From NCBI RefSeq assembly GCF_900156065.1, contig NZ_FTNF01000011.1:158457-222456 (forward strand): a stretch of 64,000 nucleotides of DNA, written 5' to 3'. The translations under genes were made by a program, and so were the position numbers. The notes beneath the pieces were generated by a model, which ran no database searches, was not told where the DNA came from, and was given only the letters and a program-made list of their open reading frames with translations. Shown here piece by piece: positions 26,276 through 34,187 of this stretch. Within the stretch, counting starts at the first letter, position 1; each line of letters opens with the position of its first letter. Source of the DNA: Micromonospora avicenniae. Its GTDB lineage: Bacteria; Actinomycetota; Actinomycetes; Mycobacteriales; Micromonosporaceae.

Positions 26276-27172
26276 TCAGCGGCGGCCGCGCCGCGCGGCT
26301 CGCGCGGGTCGGGGCGTACGCGGCACCGGAGTGAGCGGCACGGCCGTCCAGTGCGCCGGTCGGGTCAACCCTGCCGGCAACCGGGTACGAACATCACCGC
26401 GGGCGGCGTTCAGCTGCGACTGGTGCAGGAAGATGCTGCCGGAGAGATCGGCCCCGCGCAGGTCCGTGCCCCGCAGGTCCGCCCCCGTCAGATCGGCCAA
26501 CTGCAGGTCCACCCCGCGCAGGTCGGCGCCGATCAGCAGCGCGCCCCGCAGGTTGGCGCGCCGCAGGTCGACACCGCGCAGGTCGCCCCCGAACAGTTGG
26601 GCACCCCGCCGGTCGGCGCCGGGACGCCCACCCCGGGACCGGGCAGCGTCGCCGGCGCGGGACAACAACACGTTGACGCGGTCGCGGTGCGCTCCGACGT
26701 CCAGGGCCAGCAGCTCCTGCGGGCTGCCCTCGGCGAGCCGGACGGTCTGCACACGGGCCTGGTCGAGTTCCTCGCGCAGCCCCGCCGGCGGGCGCAGCGC
26801 CAGCGCCTCGGTCAGGTACCAGAGCAGCTCGTGCAACGGCCGCATCGCCGTGAACGTGTCGAACATGACCTGCGCGGTCTCCGGCTCGGCCCGCCAGTCC
26901 CGCCCGCCGAAGGTCACCTGGGCGACCTGTTGCCCGGCGCCGAAGCAGTCGAAGACCGTGCAGCCGGGAAAGCCGCGGCCCCGCAGGTCGGCGTGGATAC
27001 CGCAGCGGTGGTCCGGGCGCAGATTGGGGCAGGGCTGCCCGGCCGGCTTGTCAATCGCGAAGTCGGCGGACGCGGCGAAGGCCGGGACGACGCAGCAGAG
27101 GCCGAAGCAGCGCGTGCAATCGGCACGCAGGGCGTCCCGCTCCGGCCCCGCCGGCCGGGAGTTCTCCGACAC
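26276..27172 (-). CDS. Cys-rich (YkgJ-like) domain fused to pentapeptide-repeat domain
   Basis: A 298-residue protein in two parts. Residues 15-80 hold nine cysteines (DCTRCFGLCC..CPNLRPDHRCGIH..GCTVFDCFG), in the style of the YkgJ zinc/iron-chelating domain. A helical middle follows (FTAMRPLHELLWYLTEALALRPPAGLREELD). Residues 195-265 are pentapeptide repeats of the A(D/N)LRG type (about ten), forming a right-handed quadrilateral beta-helix. The tail is very basic. GTG 27172 with GGAGAG upstream. Pentapeptide helices can mimic DNA, but no gyrase-protection role can be read here. Confidence 0.87.
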   Translation of the reverse strand: MSENSRPAGPERDALRADCTRCFGLCCVVPAFAASADFAIDKPAGQPCPNLRPDHRCGIHADLRGRGFPGCTVFDCFGAGQQVAQVTFGGRDWRAEPETAQVMFDTFTAMRPLHELLWYLTEALALRPPAGLREELDQARVQTVRLAEGSPQELLALDVGAHRDRVNVLLSRAGDAARSRGGRPGADRRGAQLFGGDLRGVDLRRANLRGALLIGADLRGVDLQLADLTGADLRGTDLRGADLSGSIFLHQSQLNAARGDVRTRLPAGLTRPAHWTAVPLTPVPRTPRPARAARRGRR

Positions 27173-27372
27173 GTTGACCGCTCTCCTACCGTCTCGACGG
27201 GTCCGTCACCGGCGCTGGCCGCGCGGGCGCGTCGCCATTGTCCCGCCGGCCGCGGCTCGGTTGCCGCTGGGGGCCACCGCGCGTGCCGTCCGGCCACCCT
27301 CGTCCCGGGGCGCTGCTGCTGGCGGCGACATCTGTGGGGGTACAGCGGGCGGGGGAGCGGAAGGCCGGGCGG

Positions 27373-28401
27373 CTACCTGGGTGTGAGGCGCAGGATGGCG
27401 CGCTCACCGCGCGCCGGGCCGTACTTCTCGTCGAAGCGCCGGGCCACCGGGTCGCGTTCCTCGTCAGTCGGCTCGATCAGCGTGAACACCCGTGGCGTCG
27501 ACCCGGGTGTACGAGGCAGCGGCGCCCGCGCGGTGAGTGACAGGTTCGGTCGTGACCGCTCGCAATCGATGTAGTGCTCGCCGTCGACCTCCACATACGC
27601 CATCTCCGCCCGGAGGTAGTCGGAGTTCTCGGTGCCCAGCGTCACCGCCAGCCGGTCGTACCGCTCCAGCGGCACGGTGGCCTGGTCGTGGTCCCACAAC
27701 TCCTCGAACCGGGCGTGCACGAAACCGCCCAACGGGCTGCCCATGTCGACCTCGAGTTGGGGAACGTTGAATGACAGCTTGCCGACGGGGAAGAACGAGA
27801 TGAGGGAACGCCCGTCCCATTGGTAGAGCTGGATCGACGGTGACGCGTCGTAGACGCGCACCTCGAACCGCTCGTTCTCACCGATCTTCTTCCGGAGGGC
27901 CATCAGGTGTCGCAGATTCGCCCGGATGTGGCCGGGAACGTCGACGCCCTGCCGCTCCAGCTCCTCGGAGCGCTGCTGGGCCGCCGTGCAGTCCGGGTCG
28001 AGCAGGAGCAGCTGCACCTCCGCGCCGTTGCGCAGTGCCGCCTCGATCGCGTCCAGGGTCGCCCGCCGGTGCTGGTCGTCCAGCAGGATCGTCCAGGTGT
28101 CGAGGACACGCACCCGCCGGCACCTGCCCAGCCGCGCAACGAACGCTTCCTGGTCGAAGCTCAGGTGTTCCTGCACTCGGGCCTTGCGGGACTCCTCGAA
28201 CAGCGGATCGAAGATGACGTACGAGATCGCCGCGAGCACCACGCTGGCCCCGAGATTGAGCAGCAGGTCGCTGAGGAAACCGCCGCTACGCCAAGCGGCC
28301 AGCAGCATGACCACGGCAGTTGCCAGCAGCCCGCCGCCGACCACGAAAGCGCGCCGCTGCCGGGGCGTACGACCTGACCGCCAGCCGCCCGTCCGCCGCA
28401 T
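27373..28401 (-). CDS. Membrane protein with PLD-like/DUF5919-like cytoplasmic domain
   Basis: A 342-residue protein. Two N-terminal transmembrane helices (about residues 18-37 and 44-65) and the short motif FDPLFEESRKARVQEHLSFDQE precede a cytoplasmic alpha/beta domain. The core VRVLDTWTILLDDQHRRATLDAIEAALRNGAEVQLLLLDPDC resembles the Rossmann-like half of phospholipase-D-type domains attached to some XRE regulators, but no HKD catalytic motif is visible. ATG 28401 has GGAAGGGAGG upstream. It is divergent from another membrane protein at 28577. Function not assigned. Confidence 0.75.
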   Translation of the reverse strand: MRRTGGWRSGRTPRQRRAFVVGGGLLATAVVMLLAAWRSGGFLSDLLLNLGASVVLAAISYVIFDPLFEESRKARVQEHLSFDQEAFVARLGRCRRVRVLDTWTILLDDQHRRATLDAIEAALRNGAEVQLLLLDPDCTAAQQRSEELERQGVDVPGHIRANLRHLMALRKKIGENERFEVRVYDASPSIQLYQWDGRSLISFFPVGKLSFNVPQLEVDMGSPLGGFVHARFEELWDHDQATVPLERYDRLAVTLGTENSDYLRAEMAYVEVDGEHYIDCERSRPNLSLTARAPLPRTPGSTPRVFTLIEPTDEERDPVARRFDEKYGPARGERAILRLTPR

Positions 28402-28576
28402 CCGGCCTCCCTTCCGGGCCGGCCGCCGCCGTGGCGCCCGGCGATCATTCGGATGACGGCAGGATACGGGTCCGAGCGGTCGCTGTCCCCATCGGAACCA
28501 CCGCATTCGCCGATGAGCACCGTCCCGGAACTCATATCGTGACGGTGCCCGTATCGATCACGGACGGTTGGGTGCC

Positions 28577-29176
28577 ATGAACGACAGTGAACGCGAACAG
28601 GCCCTGCTCACCGCCCTCACCACCGAACACTTCGTGCTGCAGACCTCCCGCAGCGCGACGGTCACCGAGTCGGTTGGCCGGGCCACGATCTTCCTGTCGC
28701 TGCTCTCCGCCGCGCTGATCGGACTCGGTTTCGTCTCCGGCACCGGCGCGCTGGTCCGTCCCTACCTCGGGGCGGTGCTGCCCACCTTGGTGGTCACCGG
28801 TGTGCTCACGTTCCTGCGGCTCGTGCAGAACATGGTGGAGAACGAGGTGGATCTGGAACGGATGCAGCGCATCCGGGCCTACTACCACGAGCGGTTCGCC
28901 GCCGGGCAGGAGTTCTTCATCGACGCGGTGTCGGGTGCCGGCACCGCGCAGGCCACCTGGTCCGCCGTCGGTAGCCGGCCGGGTCGCGCCCAGTTGCTGC
29001 TCACCACGGCGTTGATGGTGGGGGCGGTGAACGCGCTGCTGTTCGGGCTCGGGGTGACGCTGCTGACCGCGCTCGCGGGCCTGCCCACCGGGCCTGCCAT
29101 CGGTGTCGGCTCCGCAGTGGCGCTGCTGGCCTTCGCCGCGCAGTTCGCCTATGTCGCCCGGGCGTCGACGGCGTAG
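28577..29176 (+). CDS. Four-helix membrane protein, function unknown
   Basis: A 199-residue integral membrane protein: helices at about 33-55, 60-80, 138-160 and 170-195. They are split by a charged soluble segment of about 55 residues (NMVENEVDLERMQRIRAYYHERFAAGQEFFIDAV). The layout, helix pairs around a cytoplasmic helical section, recalls small membrane effectors such as SLATT proteins, but I cannot confirm this. Start ATG 28577; a TTG 9 bases upstream is possible. It is divergent from the 27373-28401 gene, sharing a 175-bp promoter region. Confidence 0.75.
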   Translation: MNDSEREQALLTALTTEHFVLQTSRSATVTESVGRATIFLSLLSAALIGLGFVSGTGALVRPYLGAVLPTLVVTGVLTFLRLVQNMVENEVDLERMQRIRAYYHERFAAGQEFFIDAVSGAGTAQATWSAVGSRPGRAQLLLTTALMVGAVNALLFGLGVTLLTALAGLPTGPAIGVGSAVALLAFAAQFAYVARASTA

Positions 29177-29256
29177 GTCTAGCGCGCCCGGCACGCTGCC
29201 CGCCCCAACGTCGCCCCGACCGCGCCCCGGCCCAGCTGCGAGCGCGTCGCCTGAGC

Positions 29257-30078
29257 TCAGGCGGGTTCCACCCGTCGCCAGTCGTTCGAGGTGAGCGCGG
29301 CGGCCTGCGGGCCCATCATCAGCATCCCGCCGTCCACCGGCCAGGAGGCGCCGGTGACGTACGCGGCCGCGGGGGAGGCGAGCAGCGCGACCACCGCGGC
29401 GACCTCCCGGGCGTCGCCCGGGCGGCCCACCGGCACGCCCGGCCGCTCCTGGGTGGCGGGGTCGACGTCCTCCTGCCCGGTCATCGGGGTGGAGATCTCG
29501 CCCGGCGCGACCGCGTTGACGGTGATCCCGTCGGCGGCCAACTCCTGCGCCATCACCTTGGTGAGTAGTCCCAACCCGCCCTTCGCCGCGCAGTACGCTG
29601 CCGAGCCGACCCGGGGCGCGTGCTCGTGCACGCTGGTGATGTTGATGATCCGGCCCCCGGCGCCCGCCGCGAGCATCCGTCGGGCGGCCCGCTGGCCGCA
29701 GAGGAACGGCCCGTCCAGGTCGACCGAGAGCACTTCCCGCCACCGTTCCCAGCCGGTGTCGACGAACGGTGCGCTCGCCCCGGTGCCGGCGTTGTTGACC
29801 AGCACCCCGAGGCCGCCGAGCCGGTCGGCCAGCTCGTCGACGACGCCGGCCGAGTCCGGCAGACGCGTCAGGTCCATCTCCGCGACCTCGCAGGCCCGCC
29901 CGGTGCCGCGTACCTCGGCGGCGGTCCGCCGGGCGCCGTCGGGGTCGCCGTACCAGGTGATGCCGATGTCGAACCCGGCCTGGGCGAGAGCCACCGCGCA
30001 GGCCTTGCCGATGCCGGAGTCCGCGCCGGTGACGCTGTGCGGGGGTAGTCCTCGAAACGTGCGGGCATTGCGCCTCAC
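29257..30078 (-). CDS. SDR-family oxidoreductase with doubtful N-terminus (possible frameshift)
   Basis: A short-chain dehydrogenase/reductase of about 265 residues. The glycine motif TGADSGIGKA, LVNNAGTGA, catalytic Ser (NITSVHEH) and YCAAKGG (Tyr-x-x-x-Lys) are intact, and it ends VTGASWPVDGGM as classical SDRs do. The N-terminus is odd: in the frame of the domain the only starts are GTG 30078 or further upstream, and the first beta strand reads PPHSVTG instead of the usual hydrophobic ALVTG. An ATG at 30068, with GTGAGG before it, opens MPARFEDYPRTA in another frame that would join the SDR if one base were inserted near 30035. Sequence error or real lesion; see findings. Confidence 0.8.
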   Translation of the reverse strand: MRRNARTFRGLPPHSVTGADSGIGKACAVALAQAGFDIGITWYGDPDGARRTAAEVRGTGRACEVAEMDLTRLPDSAGVVDELADRLGGLGVLVNNAGTGASAPFVDTGWERWREVLSVDLDGPFLCGQRAARRMLAAGAGGRIINITSVHEHAPRVGSAAYCAAKGGLGLLTKVMAQELAADGITVNAVAPGEISTPMTGQEDVDPATQERPGVPVGRPGDAREVAAVVALLASPAAAYVTGASWPVDGGMLMMGPQAAALTSNDWRRVEPA

Positions 30079-30186
30079 TACCCAGCCGCTGCGCGCGCAA
30101 CCAGACTCGGGCCACCCGCTTGCCGGCGTCGGCTCGCGTGAGCGGGTGCCACGTGTAGCGCAGGCGACCGTGGGTAGCCGCGGAGG

Positions 30187-31605
30187 ATGCAGTTGGTGGA
30201 GGAGTCGCCGTACCGGTTCCGGATCGACCAGCACGACCCGATGCGGGTGCCGGGCGTGGTCTTCGCGACCCGATCGCTGCTGCCCGACTCCGGAGCGGAC
30301 AAGTCACTCGAACAGGTGGCGAACGTGGCGACCCTGCCCGGCATCGTCGACGCCTCGTACGCCATGCCGGACGTGCACTGGGGCTACGGGTTCCCGATCG
30401 GCGGTGTGGCCGCCACCGACGTCGAGCACGGCGGCGTGGTGTCGCCCGGCGGCGTCGGTTTCGACATCTCCTGCGGCGTACGGCTGCTCGCCGCCGACCT
30501 CGACCGCACGGAACTCGGACCGCGTCTGGAGGCACTCATGGACGGGCTGTCCGCGTCGACGCCGCGGGGCATGGGAAAGGGGGCGGTCTGGCACCTCACG
30601 GACCGGTCGGAGCTCGACGGTGTGCTGCGCGGCGGGTCCCGGTACGCGGTCGAGCGCGGCTTCGGCGTCGAACGCGATCTGACGCGCTGCGAGGAGTACG
30701 GCGCCGTCGACGACGCGAACCCGCACGAGGTCAGCGAGCGGGCGGTCGAGCGGGGCGCCCGGCAGGTCGGCAGCCTCGGCTCCGGCAACCACTTCCTCGA
30801 GGTGCAGGCGGTCGAGGAGGTGTACGACGACCGGGTGGCCACCGCCTTCGGCCTGCACCGCGGGCAGCTCTGCGTGATGATCCACTGCGGATCGCGGGGG
30901 CTGGGCCACCAGATCTGCACCGACTACGTCCGGGGCATGGAGAAGGTGATGTCCCGGTACGGCATCCAGGTGCCGGACCGGCAGTTGGCGTGCGCGCCGG
31001 TCTCGTCGCACGAGGGGCACGCCTACCTGGGGGCGATGGCGGCCGCGGCCAACTACGCCCGCGCCAACCGGCAGTTGCTGACGGATGCCGCCCGAAAGGT
31101 CTTCGCCCAGCAGACCGGCCGGAACCTGGACCTCGTCTACGACATCTCGCACAACCTGGCGAAGATCGAGAATCATGAGGTCGGCGGGGTGCGGCGCAGC
31201 CTCTGCGTACACCGCAAGGGCGCGACCCGGGCGCTGCCGCCCGGCCACGAGGATCTCCCCGCCGATCTGCGTGACGTCGGTCAGCCGGTGCTGATCCCCG
31301 GTTCGATGGGCACCGGCTCGTACGTGCTGACCGGCGTTCCCGGCTCGCCGGCGTTCGCCTCCACCTGCCACGGGGCGGGCCGCGTGCAGAGCCGCAAACA
31401 GGCGGTCAAGGCCGAGCGGGGATCGGACCCGCGCCGGCAGTTGGAGGCGCAGGACATCGCCGTACGCGGTGCCTCCCGTCGCGGACTGGCCGAGGAGATG
31501 CCGGCGGCGTACAAGGACATCACGGCCGTGATCGAGTCCGCCGAGGGTGCGGGGCTGTGCCGGAAGGTCGCCCGGCTGGTGCCGATCGGTGTGGTCAAGG
31601 GCTGA
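30187..31605 (+). CDS. rtcB: RNA-splicing ligase RtcB
   Basis: A 472-residue 3'-phosphate/5'-OH RNA ligase that rejoins cleaved tRNA or rRNA using GTP and manganese. Motifs seen: MPDVHWGYGFPIGGV, PGGVGFDISCGVR (metal Cys), GSLGSGNHFLE, HCGSRGLGH, and STCHGAGRVQSR with the guanylylated histidine. Full family length. ATG 30187 may be leaderless (TAGCCG 6 bases upstream); TTG 30193 or GTG 30196 with GGAGG in front are alternatives. The archease gene lies head-on, 12 bp beyond its stop. Confidence 0.96.
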   Translation: MQLVEESPYRFRIDQHDPMRVPGVVFATRSLLPDSGADKSLEQVANVATLPGIVDASYAMPDVHWGYGFPIGGVAATDVEHGGVVSPGGVGFDISCGVRLLAADLDRTELGPRLEALMDGLSASTPRGMGKGAVWHLTDRSELDGVLRGGSRYAVERGFGVERDLTRCEEYGAVDDANPHEVSERAVERGARQVGSLGSGNHFLEVQAVEEVYDDRVATAFGLHRGQLCVMIHCGSRGLGHQICTDYVRGMEKVMSRYGIQVPDRQLACAPVSSHEGHAYLGAMAAAANYARANRQLLTDAARKVFAQQTGRNLDLVYDISHNLAKIENHEVGGVRRSLCVHRKGATRALPPGHEDLPADLRDVGQPVLIPGSMGTGSYVLTGVPGSPAFASTCHGAGRVQSRKQAVKAERGSDPRRQLEAQDIAVRGASRRGLAEEMPAAYKDITAVIESAEGAGLCRKVARLVPIGVVKG

Positions 31606-31617
31606 GCGCCCCGACGG

Positions 31618-32037
31618 TCACACGTCGAGGGTCACCGCGCAGGACCAGCCCGCCCCGTCGCGGCCGAACCGCAGCTCGTGCAGGGAGACCGCCTTCGGGA
31701 CCGCGCCGATGAGCTCGACCGCCTCGGTGCCCGTCACCCGCCAGCGCACCCGCAGGCCGCCGCGACCGTCGTCGGTCACCTCGGTGGTCAGCGGCAACTC
31801 GTCCGCCGTGTCCATCCGGAAGATCACCTCGTCGAGGACGTTCACCAGGAGGTCCTCGTCGGTGCCGGGCGGCGTGGCGTGCTCCCGGGTGGGACCGGCC
31901 TGTGCCCCGGCGCTGTCGGTGAAGGTCTCGACCAGCGCGGTGACCGCCTCGGACACGCACTCCTCGCGGGTCGGCGCCCACGCCTCGATCCGGACGTCGG
32001 CGGTGTGCGGCACGCACCGGTGCCCTCGCTGCCCCAT
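31618..32037 (-). CDS. Archease (RtcB activator)
   Basis: A 139-residue archease. The N-terminal motif RGHRCVPHTADVRIEAWAP with its histidine and aspartate, the central NVLDEVIFRMDT, VELIGAVPKAVSLHELRF and the C-terminal CAVTLDV strand define the family. Archease speeds RtcB guanylylation and multiple turnover. It faces rtcB tail to tail, so the pair is not co-transcribed. ATG 32037 chosen as nearest start to the conserved region; an in-frame GTG 18 bases upstream is possible. Confidence 0.93.
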   Translation of the reverse strand: MGQRGHRCVPHTADVRIEAWAPTREECVSEAVTALVETFTDSAGAQAGPTREHATPPGTDEDLLVNVLDEVIFRMDTADELPLTTEVTDDGRGGLRVRWRVTGTEAVELIGAVPKAVSLHELRFGRDGAGWSCAVTLDV

Positions 32038-32140
32038 GCCCCGATCATCCGTCACCCGCCGACCGTCGGCCGGTCGACCGCGCGACAGGTCCACCCGCGC
32101 GACATGTCGCGGTGTCCCGTCGACCAGCTACCGTCACCGG

Positions 32141-32743
32141 ATGCTGATCACCAAGTACACCCACTCCTGCGTGCGGCTGGAGCACGACGGCGGGGTGCTG
32201 GTCATCGATCCCGGTACCTGGAGCGAACCGCGCGCTCTGGCCGGCGCGCACGCCGTCCTCGTGACGCACGAGCACACCGACCACGTCGACGTGCTCCGCC
32301 TGGCCGGCCTCGGTGTGCCGGTGTACGCCCCGGAGGGCGCTCGCCTGCCCGAGCTGGTCCCGCTGCCCGTGATCCCGGTTCGGGCCGGGCAGCGGTTCAC
32401 CGCCGCCGGGTTCCCGGTGACCGCGGTCGGTGGCCGGCACGCGCTGATCCACGACGGGCAGCCGGACTGCGTCAACCTCGGCTACCTGGTCGGCGACGAC
32501 CTCTACCACCCGGGCGACTCGTTGCACGTGCCGGACGAGCCCGTGCGGACCCTGCTGATCCCAGGGCAGGCGTCGTGGATGCGGCTGGGCGAGGCGATCG
32601 AGTTCGCCCAGGCTGTCGGCGCGCGGCGTGCGCACACCATCCACGACGCGCAGCTCAACGAGCGCGGTCTGGGCAGCGTCACCGGCTGGTTCGGCGAGAC
32701 TGTCCCCGGCTACCGTCACCTCGCGCCGGGCGAGACCGCCTGA
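32141..32743 (+). CDS. MBL-fold metal-dependent hydrolase (UlaG/UPF0173-like)
   Basis: A 200-residue compact metallo-hydrolase. THEHTDHVD (about residues 44-52) binds metals; GGRHALIHDG, YHPGDSLHVP and HTIHDAQLNE complete the site. TACCGT at 32129-32134 lies 6 bases before the ATG (leaderless). Its last 28 bases overlap the end of the convergent B3/B4 gene. Substrate unknown. Confidence 0.9.
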   Translation: MLITKYTHSCVRLEHDGGVLVIDPGTWSEPRALAGAHAVLVTHEHTDHVDVLRLAGLGVPVYAPEGARLPELVPLPVIPVRAGQRFTAAGFPVTAVGGRHALIHDGQPDCVNLGYLVGDDLYHPGDSLHVPDEPVRTLLIPGQASWMRLGEAIEFAQAVGARRAHTIHDAQLNERGLGSVTGWFGETVPGYRHLAPGETA

Positions 32744-33498
32744 CCCGGGCCGGGTCGGCCGGCATCCGAATCCGGCCGGCTCGTCGGGCCCGCTGACGGC
32801 TCCTCGGGGACCTCGAACGCTGGCGCGGAGCCGGTCAGCACCGCGCGGGCGGTCGGCACCGCCCCGACCGCGGTCAGCTCTGCCCCCAGCGTGTCGACCA
32901 GCCGGGCCACGTCCTCGGCGGCCGTCGCGTGCAGTCCCTCAGCCACGATCAGCACGTGCGACGTCTCCGCACGTACCGCCGACCAGCCGCTCTGCCGGTT
33001 GGTCCAGCGGCGCGCGTGGGCACGTCCCGCCTCGTCGGCGTACGTCACCTCGCCTGGGTCCGGCCGCTCGACGCCGCCGCCGAACGTCACGTACTCCTCG
33101 TCGCCGTCGGCGTGCCGCACCGTCAGGTCTCCGCTGATCCGGTCGGTGTCCAGCACGGCCACCGGGAGGGCGTACGCGACTGAGATCGCGTTGCAGAGGT
33201 CGACCAGCGGATGCAGTCGCGGGAACTCGCCGTCGAGCCGCAGCCGCCGCAGCAGCGCCTCGGCGGCGCACCGGTACTGCGTCGGTCTCAGGCCCGTCGC
33301 CGCGAACGCCCGCCGCCACGCCCGGATCTCCGGGAAGCCCGCCTCCGGGCCCGTCGCCAGGCGGGCCCGTGCCTGGCCGGTGAACCGGTCGACGCGGGGG
33401 GCCACAGCGAGTTCCGTGGTGACGCCGGTGGCGACCAGGACGCCGGCCACGAGGTCGGGGAAGGCCGCGCGGAGCGCCGGGGAGTGCTGGAAACGCAC
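32716..33498 (-). CDS. B3/B4 (PheT-like editing) domain protein
   Basis: A 260-residue stand-alone B3/B4 domain related to the phenylalanyl-tRNA synthetase beta chain (FPEIRAWRRAFAATGLRPTQYRCAAEALLRRLRLDGEFPRLHPLVDLCNAISVAYALPVAVLDTDRI). Free B3/B4 proteins may act in trans-editing or amino-acid binding; not proven. GTG 33498 with AGGAGA upstream. It follows the LysE gene by 10 bp, so the two form an operon. The last 50 residues are Pro/Gly-rich. Confidence 0.87.
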   Translation of the reverse strand: MRFQHSPALRAAFPDLVAGVLVATGVTTELAVAPRVDRFTGQARARLATGPEAGFPEIRAWRRAFAATGLRPTQYRCAAEALLRRLRLDGEFPRLHPLVDLCNAISVAYALPVAVLDTDRISGDLTVRHADGDEEYVTFGGGVERPDPGEVTYADEAGRAHARRWTNRQSGWSAVRAETSHVLIVAEGLHATAAEDVARLVDTLGAELTAVGAVPTARAVLTGSAPAFEVPEEPSAGPTSRPDSDAGRPGPGQAVSPGAR

Positions 33499-33508
33499 GG
33501 GAAGTCTC

Positions 33509-34120
33509 CTATCGATCGGTGAGGAGGAGCGAGACGCCGAGCGCGACGAACGTGCCGGCGACGGTACGGCGCAGCCAGGTGGTGACCCGGGGACGGGCGA
33601 GCACCCGGTCCCGCACCGCGGCGGCGGCCACCCCGTAGCCGCTGAAGACCACCAGAGTGAGCAGCATGAAGACTCCACCGGCCACGAGCATCCCCCGGGT
33701 GGCGCCGGCTCCGGCCGGATCGACGAACTGCGGCAGGAACGCGACGAAGAACAGCGTCGGCTTGGGGTTGAGCAGGTTCACCAGCACCGCGGTGACGATC
33801 ACCCCTACCGCCGAGCGGGGCGTCGGGTCCGCGTCCGGGGTGAACGCGCTGCGATCCCGCGACGTCGACCAGGCGACGTAGAGCAGGTACGCCACGCCCG
33901 CGTACTTCACCGCGTGGAACGCCGTGGCGCTCGCCGACAGCAGGGTGGCCAGTCCCGTCACCGCCGCGAGCAGGTGCGGCACCGTGCCCAGTGTGCAGCC
34001 GACCGCGGCGACCAGGCCCGCCCGGGCACCCCGGGAGAGTCCGGCCGACAACGTGTAGATCACTCCGGTGCCCGGGGTGACGACCACGACGAGCGTGGTG
34101 ACCAGGAACGCGATGCTCAC
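33509..34120 (-). CDS. LysE/RhtB-family amino-acid exporter
   Basis: A 203-residue six-helix exporter. The N-terminal motif FLVTTLVVVVTPGTGVIYTLSAGLSRGARAGLVAAVGCTLGT and the central NLLNPKPTLFFVAFLPQFV are diagnostic. GTG 34120 with AAAGGA upstream. It shares a divergent promoter region of 67 bp with a MocR-type regulator and an operon with the B3/B4 protein; together they suggest control of an amino acid or analogue pool. Confidence 0.92.
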   Translation of the reverse strand: MSIAFLVTTLVVVVTPGTGVIYTLSAGLSRGARAGLVAAVGCTLGTVPHLLAAVTGLATLLSASATAFHAVKYAGVAYLLYVAWSTSRDRSAFTPDADPTPRSAVGVIVTAVLVNLLNPKPTLFFVAFLPQFVDPAGAGATRGMLVAGGVFMLLTLVVFSGYGVAAAAVRDRVLARPRVTTWLRRTVAGTFVALGVSLLLTDR

Positions 34121-34187
34121 GACGGTCCTTTCGATGCGGTGACGGCGACACCTGCCGCCCCACCCACTCTGCTGACAGGATGGTCCG

